Part shown: positions 43,152 through 49,274 of the stretch, in pieces
How the letters are laid out: each line of letters starts with the position of its first letter
Position numbering within the stretch: position 1 is the first letter of the stretch
Assembly: GCA_016183325.1 (NCBI GenBank)
Contig: JACPEV010000002.1
Coordinates: 1 to 49,274 of the forward strand
Length of the DNA: 49,274 bases
Direction of reading: 5' to 3'
Source of the DNA: Candidatus Curtissbacteria bacterium
GTDB lineage: Bacteria; Patescibacteriota; Microgenomatia; Curtissbacterales; GWA2-41-24
Notes under the pieces: model-generated
Seen by the model: only the letters and a program-made list of their open reading frames with translations
Told to the model about the DNA's origin: nothing
The model's database searches: none
Translations under genes and position numbers: made by a program

Positions 43152-43970
43152 GTGCTTATCCTAAGAAGCAGTGCTTATCCTAAGAAGCTCTCTCTGGTGG
43201 TTCCAGCCTACAATAAAGACCAGGAAGTCTTCGAAAGAATCGTCCAGTTAGTCAATCAGTTAAAGACCCTTGCCTACGATTGGGAAATTATTGTCGTTGA
43301 TGATGCCTCGCGGGACTTCACTCTGCGCGAAGCTATCCGTAGTAAAAAATTTAATGGTAACACCGATAGAATCAAAGTCTTCTCCTACAATCTTAATCAG
43401 GGCAAAGGCTTTGCCCTCTACCATGGATTCAAAAAGAGCTCTGGCGAAATTATCGTGTTTACCGATTCAGACCTGGACCTGCCTGCCCAAAATCTGCCAG
43501 TGATGTTGAGATATTTGGCCGCGGCAAGAGCCGATATGGCCATCGGCAGTAAAAGACACCCGCTCTCGCATATCAACTACCCGCGCTTAAGAAAAATGAT
43601 GAGTCGTGTCTATCAACTTTTAATCAAACTTCTTTTCAACCTTAATGTCACCGATACCCAAGTTGGCCTTAAGGCTTTCAGGCGTCAAGTTTTAGAGGAT
43701 TGCTTCCCGAGAATTGTCATTAAAGCATTTGCTTTTGATCTAGAAATGTTAGTTGTTGCCGCCAGTCTTGGTTATAAAAATGCGATTGAAACACCAATAA
43801 TTCTCAATTACAACTTTACTTCCACAATTAAACTCAAAGCTATCTGGAACATCCTAGTTGATACTTTGGCCATTTTTTACCGAAAGAAGCTTCTTAGATA
43901 TTATAAACAGCCTCACTATCGTCTTGAACAAGACGAGGTTGTCATCGCAAGCCAGAAGGTCTTCATCTGA
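43152..43970 (+). CDS. Glycosyltransferase family 2 (dolichyl-phosphate-sugar type)
   Basis: LSLVVPAYNKDQEVFERI, WEIIVVDDASRDFT, NLNQGKGFALYHGFKKSSGEIIVFTDSDLDL. Confidence 0.9.
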   Translation: MLILRSSAYPKKLSLVVPAYNKDQEVFERIVQLVNQLKTLAYDWEIIVVDDASRDFTLREAIRSKKFNGNTDRIKVFSYNLNQGKGFALYHGFKKSSGEIIVFTDSDLDLPAQNLPVMLRYLAAARADMAIGSKRHPLSHINYPRLRKMMSRVYQLLIKLLFNLNVTDTQVGLKAFRRQVLEDCFPRIVIKAFAFDLEMLVVAASLGYKNAIETPIILNYNFTSTIKLKAIWNILVDTLAIFYRKKLLRYYKQPHYRLEQDEVVIASQKVFI

Positions 43971-44116
43971 CAATCACGAATTTGAACGAATAATCAGCTT
44001 GCATAAATTATTAGTTAATATTCGTACAAGAACACTGCCTCCAAAAATTATCTCAGCAAACGAATCAAAACGAATTATTTAAGTCTGAGCAAGCATTCGT
44101 TATAATTCGTATCTAT

Positions 44117-45205
44117 ATGAGAATCCTATGGCTCTCCTGGCGGGACATCAAAAATCCAGACGCAGGAGGTGCCGAAAAAGTCGCCATCGAAATCACTAGT
44201 CGACTGACAAAAGAAAAACATCAAGTCACGATATTTACCTCACTTTTTAAGGGAGCAAAAAAACAAGAAACAACAAGGGGAGTAAATATCATAAGACGTG
44301 GTAATCGTCTAACTTGCCGCTTTTTTGCTTTCCTCTACTGGCTAAAAAACAAGAAATTCGATCTGGTCATCGATGAAATCAATACTATTCCCTTTTTCAG
44401 TATTTTTTACGCACCTGCAAAAACTCTCACCTTAATTCATCAACTCGCCAGTGAATTTTGGTTCAGTCAAACCATCTGGCCACTAAGCACAATTGGCTAT
44501 TGGCTTGAACCATTTGCTCTTAAACTCTACAAGGACAGGCCAACAATAGTCGTCTCAAAATCAACCCAAAAAGATCTCCAAAAACTCGGCTTTAAAAATA
44601 CCAAGATCGTCCGGGAAGGACTTGACTTTAAACCTCAATTTGCAAGTGCCAAAGAAGATTTAATCCTTTTTATCGGCCGGCTCATAGAACCTAAAGGACC
44701 GAGAGATGCCATCACTGCTTTTCGAAAAACCAATGATATTGTAACCGGTACAAAATTAGTCATTATTGGCAGAGGCGATCCTACCTTTACTGCCAATCTA
44801 AAACGACAAACGATAACACTTGGGCTAAAGGATAAAGTTAAATTTACCGGTTTCATCCCCGAATCACAAAAAATTGAGCTGTTAAAAAAAGCAAAAGTAG
44901 TACTCATTCCGTCTATCAGGGAAGGTTGGGGCTTAGTGGCCACCGAAACTAGCGCCCTTGGCGCAGTTCCCATTGCTTATAATGTTCCGGGACTTCGTGA
45001 TTCAATCGCAAACGGCAAAACGGGCATCTTAACAGAAACAAACCCCCAAGCTCTAGCGCAAGCTGCAATTGACGTTCTAAAAAAAGATCAACTTAGAAAG
45101 CGCCTTGCTAAAAACGGCTACTTGTGGAGCCAAAAGTTCTCCTGGGAAAACTGTTATCAGGACTTCAAGCGATTTGTGTTAAGACCTGGCCGCCAGTTAA
45201 AATAA
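44117..45205 (+). CDS. Glycosyltransferase family 4/1-like
   Basis: DIKNPDAGGAEKVAIEI; ILFIGRLIEPKGPRDAITAF; VLIPSIREGWGLVATETSALG. Confidence 0.9.
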   Translation: MRILWLSWRDIKNPDAGGAEKVAIEITSRLTKEKHQVTIFTSLFKGAKKQETTRGVNIIRRGNRLTCRFFAFLYWLKNKKFDLVIDEINTIPFFSIFYAPAKTLTLIHQLASEFWFSQTIWPLSTIGYWLEPFALKLYKDRPTIVVSKSTQKDLQKLGFKNTKIVREGLDFKPQFASAKEDLILFIGRLIEPKGPRDAITAFRKTNDIVTGTKLVIIGRGDPTFTANLKRQTITLGLKDKVKFTGFIPESQKIELLKKAKVVLIPSIREGWGLVATETSALGAVPIAYNVPGLRDSIANGKTGILTETNPQALAQAAIDVLKKDQLRKRLAKNGYLWSQKFSWENCYQDFKRFVLRPGRQLK

Positions 45206-45212
45206 CCTTTCA

Positions 45213-45476
45213 ATGGAACGCCTTGGACCGTCGCTCAAAAAGACTGGCAAAGAAGTTTTAAGACAAGTCATCGGCTACGAAGAGATGCCCTTATCTATAG
45301 TCATTTGTAAAGCAATGGCCGATGGAACTATCCTCGGCGGTGGCATCGCAACAAACCGCCTTATTGACCAAGGTCGTACCGATGTCGCGTTTTTTTTAAT
45401 CATACTTGTAGCTATCGCCACTCTAGGCGATCGATTACTTATGAGCGGCTATCAACCTCCCAAAAAAGACCAGTGA
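45213..45476 (+). CDS. Hypothetical membrane protein
   Basis: 87 aa ORF with TM segment VAFFLIILVAIATLGDRLLM, same direction as preceding GT. Confidence 0.5.
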   Translation: MERLGPSLKKTGKEVLRQVIGYEEMPLSIVICKAMADGTILGGGIATNRLIDQGRTDVAFFLIILVAIATLGDRLLMSGYQPPKKDQ

Positions 45477-45563
45477 TCCTGCACCAGTTCTTAATGACCA
45501 GAACCAACAGAAATTTTGTCTAATCAATCGATTAATCGATTCATCAGTTGCAGTTGGCGATTG

Positions 45564-46868
45564 CTAAATAATCGCCTTTTCGTAAACCTCTCTCAGCACC
45601 TTTTGCATAACCTTAATCGAAAACTTTATGTTGTATCTCTTTCTTGCTTCACTACCCATCTCGTGTCGTAACTTTCGATTTGTTATTAACCTCTCCAACT
45701 TTTCCACCAGCTCCCCCAAATTCCCCGGCTCAACTACAAAACCAGTCTTACCATCCAAAACCAACTCCGGCAAGGCACAAACTCGACTGACAATTGTCGG
45801 TATCCCAAATGACATTGCCTCCAAAACCACAAAACCAAATCCTTCAACTTTTGGCGGCACCAAAACAAAAATATCCGCCTTTGGAAAAATTTCCCTCATC
45901 AACTTTTCTCTTGGTACAAAGTCATACTGTTCTATATTGTTCGAACGCAGTGAGAACTTACCCCTCCTTAACCTGTCATCCTGAACTTGTCTGGAGTCTA
46001 AAGACTCCGACCTGTAAGGTTTCAGGATCTTGCGGTAACTTCTCATTTCATTCGAAGAATAAGGCTCTTCCTTGTATTTTTTTGGAACCTCTCCAATAAT
46101 TGTCAAGGTAACGTTCGGATACTTCGCGGACAATTTCTTAAATGCTTCCAGCAAAAGCGGTCCTCCTTTTCGCACAAACCAGATTCCCACAAACAAAATA
46201 TTAACAAGATTCTTGTCATTCTGGAGCGAACGAAGTGAGCGATAGAATCTATTTCCAGTTAGAGATTCTCTCGTGGTCGTTGCCACTCCAGAATGACTTG
46301 ATTGAATAGGTATTCCCGGATAAACAACCCCCAACTTCCCAGCAGGAACCCCAAGACTTCTGTGAACCCTTTCGGCAAACTTCGACAAAACGACAATCTT
46401 CTTGGCCAACTGCCAATTCGTATCACAATCAACAACTCCCAATTTCCTAAAAAGCTGTCGCCTCAACCAATACCCTATTTTTATTCTCCACTCTGGCCAG
46501 TTTAGATAATCCTTCAAAAATAAATAGTTGGAGGAGGAATCAGAAAGAATAATCGGAATTTGGGCACCAGCAATCTTAAGACTGTAACCATGACAATGGA
46601 CAAGATCAAATTTACCATTAATTCTTAAACATTGACTCCCTGATGATGTCGGCAGAATCTTAACTTTAACCAAGGTTGATAAAATCCTCTGCATTGGCAG
46701 ATTTTCAACTTGTCCCTGTCTGAGAGCATCTAAATGGTGAGTATAGACAACCCCTTTTGGCGGATTCGCAAGCAAACTCTTTGTATAAGTACTCTCTCCA
46801 CCCATCAAAAATTTCAGATTTTTAGGAATATCGGGATCAAGTGGCGAAACAAGAAGTACTCTAAGCAT
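45564..46868 (-). CDS. Glycosyltransferase family 4-like with two palindromic-repeat-encoded insertions
   Basis: NILFVGIWFVRKGGPLLLEAFKKL; KADIFVLVPPKVEGFGFVVLEAMSFGIPTIVSRV. Confidence 0.88.
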   Translation of the reverse strand: MLRVLLVSPLDPDIPKNLKFLMGGESTYTKSLLANPPKGVVYTHHLDALRQGQVENLPMQRILSTLVKVKILPTSSGSQCLRINGKFDLVHCHGYSLKIAGAQIPIILSDSSSNYLFLKDYLNWPEWRIKIGYWLRRQLFRKLGVVDCDTNWQLAKKIVVLSKFAERVHRSLGVPAGKLGVVYPGIPIQSSHSGVATTTRESLTGNRFYRSLRSLQNDKNLVNILFVGIWFVRKGGPLLLEAFKKLSAKYPNVTLTIIGEVPKKYKEEPYSSNEMRSYRKILKPYRSESLDSRQVQDDRLRRGKFSLRSNNIEQYDFVPREKLMREIFPKADIFVLVPPKVEGFGFVVLEAMSFGIPTIVSRVCALPELVLDGKTGFVVEPGNLGELVEKLERLITNRKLRHEMGSEARKRYNIKFSIKVMQKVLREVYEKAII

Positions 46869-46923
46869 GAAGTAATTTTAGCACTCTTTTAAAAAAGGGC
46901 CAAAAAAACTAAAATGACAAAAC

Positions 46924-47985
46924 ATGCAACTGCAACCTACCGCGGCCAAACTCGCCGAAATCACCTATCGATCCAAAATTTCCAAACAACATCTCGGTGA
47001 TTCTGTCGCCTTCCCCAATGAACCTTCTGCCAGCCAGTTCTTGGAGATTTTGAAAAAAAGACTAAAAGATTCAGAAAAGATCTTCCTCCGGCTTCAAAAA
47101 AGCAGTGTTCCCCTCTCACCTTATTTAGAAATAGGTGCCGAATATGGACTCGCCTCTGCTCTTCTTGAAAATAAATTTAAAGCCAGCGGATTTTCAACGG
47201 ACATTTCTCTCCATTCTCTGACAAAAGCCAAAGATTTTGCCAAAAAATTTAATCTTGGAAAAATACCCAAGACAATTTGTGCCGATGCCTATAATCTTCC
47301 TTTTAAATCCAACTCTTTTAATTTTGTCTTTATGTACGAAACACTTCACCATTTCCCGGACCCTAAACCGGTTTTACTTGAGATCAGGCGAGTCTTGGCG
47401 CAGGGAGGAGTTTGCTTTATTGGAGCTGATCCTATTAAATCCTTCTTTAATATAAGACTCTGGCGCAGACCAACTAAACTGCGGTTTTGGGAAAAAATTT
47501 TAAAAGCTCTTTTGATCTTGCCTTTGATTTCCGACATCGGTAAAACAGAAGTCGAACATGGCATTTTAGAAGAAGCCTTCCCGCTCGCCGTTTGGAGAGA
47601 AGCGTTATCGATTTTTGACAAGGTTCAAGCTACTGTTTGCGCTTTCCCTTTCGGGCCTTGCGAAACAATCACCAAAACTCCAAATTCCAAAAACTGGCTT
47701 GCTCCTTCACTAATTACCAAAATCGCACTTTACCTTCTGGGAGGAGGACTCCAGGCTCTCGCCTATAAGTTCAACTCTTCACAAGTAAAGAATCATCCAG
47801 AGAATAATTTAGAAGATTTACTCATTTGTCCCAATTGTCGAAAGCATCAACTCGAAATCTCCCTCAAAAACCTCACCTGCTCAAAATGTCAGACAAAGTA
47901 CCCGCAATATAAAAATGTCCCAATTCTCTTGGCAAAAAAGCTTCAAAATCGGCTGTTGTCAAAAAAAACATGGAACTCTCAGTAA
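46924..47985 (+). CDS. SAM-dependent methyltransferase with C-terminal CxxC zinc-ribbon/Trm112-like segment
   Basis: YLEIGAEYGLASALLENKF, FNFVFMYETLHHFPDPKPVLLEIRRVLAQGG; LICPNCRKHQLEISLKNLTCSKCQTKYP. Confidence 0.88.
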   Translation: MQLQPTAAKLAEITYRSKISKQHLGDSVAFPNEPSASQFLEILKKRLKDSEKIFLRLQKSSVPLSPYLEIGAEYGLASALLENKFKASGFSTDISLHSLTKAKDFAKKFNLGKIPKTICADAYNLPFKSNSFNFVFMYETLHHFPDPKPVLLEIRRVLAQGGVCFIGADPIKSFFNIRLWRRPTKLRFWEKILKALLILPLISDIGKTEVEHGILEEAFPLAVWREALSIFDKVQATVCAFPFGPCETITKTPNSKNWLAPSLITKIALYLLGGGLQALAYKFNSSQVKNHPENNLEDLLICPNCRKHQLEISLKNLTCSKCQTKYPQYKNVPILLAKKLQNRLLSKKTWNSQ

Positions 47986-48764
47986 TTTGCGCCACCAAGA
48001 ACGAGCAATCTAATCTCGAAAGACTCCTTTCGAGTCTCAAAAAACAAAGTTTTGGTGATTTTGAGATGATCGTAATCGACAATTTCTCAAAAGATCAAAC
48101 TCGAAAAATTGCCCAAAATTATACGAAACTAGTTTTTCAAAAAGGTCCTGAGCGAACAGTCCAGCGTAATTTCGGTCTCACAAAAGCCAAAGGTAAATAT
48201 GTCCTCTTCGTCGATGCCGACATGCAACTTGAACCTACCGTCCTAGAAGAATGTTCTAACCTCATGGATCGCAATCCAAAACTTGCAGGTATTGTTATTG
48301 ATGAGATATCAAAAGGGTCTACTTTCCTTTCCAAAGTCAAGGCTCTTGAAAAGCAATTGGCCACTGGCGAAGAAACAATCGAAGCCGCTCGTTTTTTTAG
48401 AAAGAAAGATCTCCTAAAAATCGGCGGTTATGACGAAAAACTAATCTCCGGCGAAGACTGGGATTTGTCTCAACGGATGGCAAAATTCGGACCGTTCGGA
48501 CGAATCAAATCCAAAATCTACCATTTCGAGAATCAATCAATCTGGCAAGATATCAAAAAGAAATATTACTACGCCAAAAATATTGGACCCTACATCCGAA
48601 AATACCCAAAACTATGGAAGTCACATCAGGCAAATTTTCGCAACAGGCTTAAAATCTTATTCAAAAAACCCGATCTTATTCTCAAACATCCCCTCGAATT
48701 CCTCGGCCTACTTTTTTTAAAATCCGCCCACTTCGCCGCTTTTATTGCGGCAAAATATCTTTAA
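47970..48764 (+). CDS. Glycosyltransferase family 2
   Basis: MELSVICATKNEQSNLERLLSSLKKQSFGDFEMIVIDNFSKDQT; GKYVLFVDADMQLEP. Confidence 0.9.
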   Translation: MELSVICATKNEQSNLERLLSSLKKQSFGDFEMIVIDNFSKDQTRKIAQNYTKLVFQKGPERTVQRNFGLTKAKGKYVLFVDADMQLEPTVLEECSNLMDRNPKLAGIVIDEISKGSTFLSKVKALEKQLATGEETIEAARFFRKKDLLKIGGYDEKLISGEDWDLSQRMAKFGPFGRIKSKIYHFENQSIWQDIKKKYYYAKNIGPYIRKYPKLWKSHQANFRNRLKILFKKPDLILKHPLEFLGLLFLKSAHFAAFIAAKYL

Positions 48765-48789
48765 CATTTAATCCACTATTAAGACCCTC

Positions 48790-49098
48790 TTAATTAAGTA
48801 CACTATGATAAATTTCCCCATTTTGTTTATAACAGACCTCTTTATATTTAGTAACGGCCGAAAAATTACAAAAGGCTTTTTCAATATAGTTGTAAGTCTG
48901 TAAATCTATTCTGACTATAGAAGAACTAGCCGCCCCTCCATCTCCTCCACCGCAAGTAATAAATACTCCTAAATTATCGACTGCAAGTATTCCCCGGCAT
49001 CCCCAATAAGCAATACTTGTAGTTGAAGTAGGAATTGTAAAATCTTCTGGATTCTCTCTGGTGGGTAATTTTATATCAACGAATTCGTGTTCTTCCAA
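48790..49098 (-). CDS. Hypothetical protein
   Basis: 102 aa ORF near window edge. Confidence 0.4.
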   Translation of the reverse strand: MEEHEFVDIKLPTRENPEDFTIPTSTTSIAYWGCRGILAVDNLGVFITCGGGDGGAASSSIVRIDLQTYNYIEKAFCNFSAVTKYKEVCYKQNGEIYHSVLN

Positions 49099-49274
49099 AA
49101 TAGTTACTTTTCCTTGCTTATCTATAAAAGCAAAGGCTCTAGACTAGAACAGCATCTGCTAAACTAGTCTAAATGCTTGTCAGATTAAGCAAATTAAGCA
49201 GTTTTAAAGTTAAAAAAGTCATTTGGTGTTTTTGCGTCGATATTGATGCCACTAAAGCAAGTCTCATAGTTCCT

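Overview
This is a 49 kb bacterial chromosomal window. It has housekeeping genes (argS fragments, leuS, obg, rho, radA, an S1-domain protein), comEA/comEC-type genes and a secreted-protein/sortase-like locus. It also has a solo 23S rRNA with an upstream tRNA-Ala(UGC), a distant 5S rRNA, two toxin-antitoxin-like loci and a glycosyltransferase cluster. Gene content and the very high density of small palindromes suggest a Candidate Phyla Radiation (Microgenomates-like) genome; this is inference only. The dominant signal is structural: hairpin-forming insertions of several families occur in intergenic DNA, in frame inside essential protein genes, in 23S rRNA (about 1 kb of extra sequence), in 5S rRNA loop C, and apparently in a tRNA. 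The most striking single item is at 13755-13935. There a tRNA-Ala(CGC) is interrupted exactly at anticodon-loop position 37/38 by 110 nt that contains a second complete tRNA-Ala(CGC). A REP-associated (RAYT-like) Y1 transposase with inverted GGGACGGTCCT flanks is present and could relate to some of the palindromes. Everything was read by eye plus the supplied ORF track; no database search or folding software was run.
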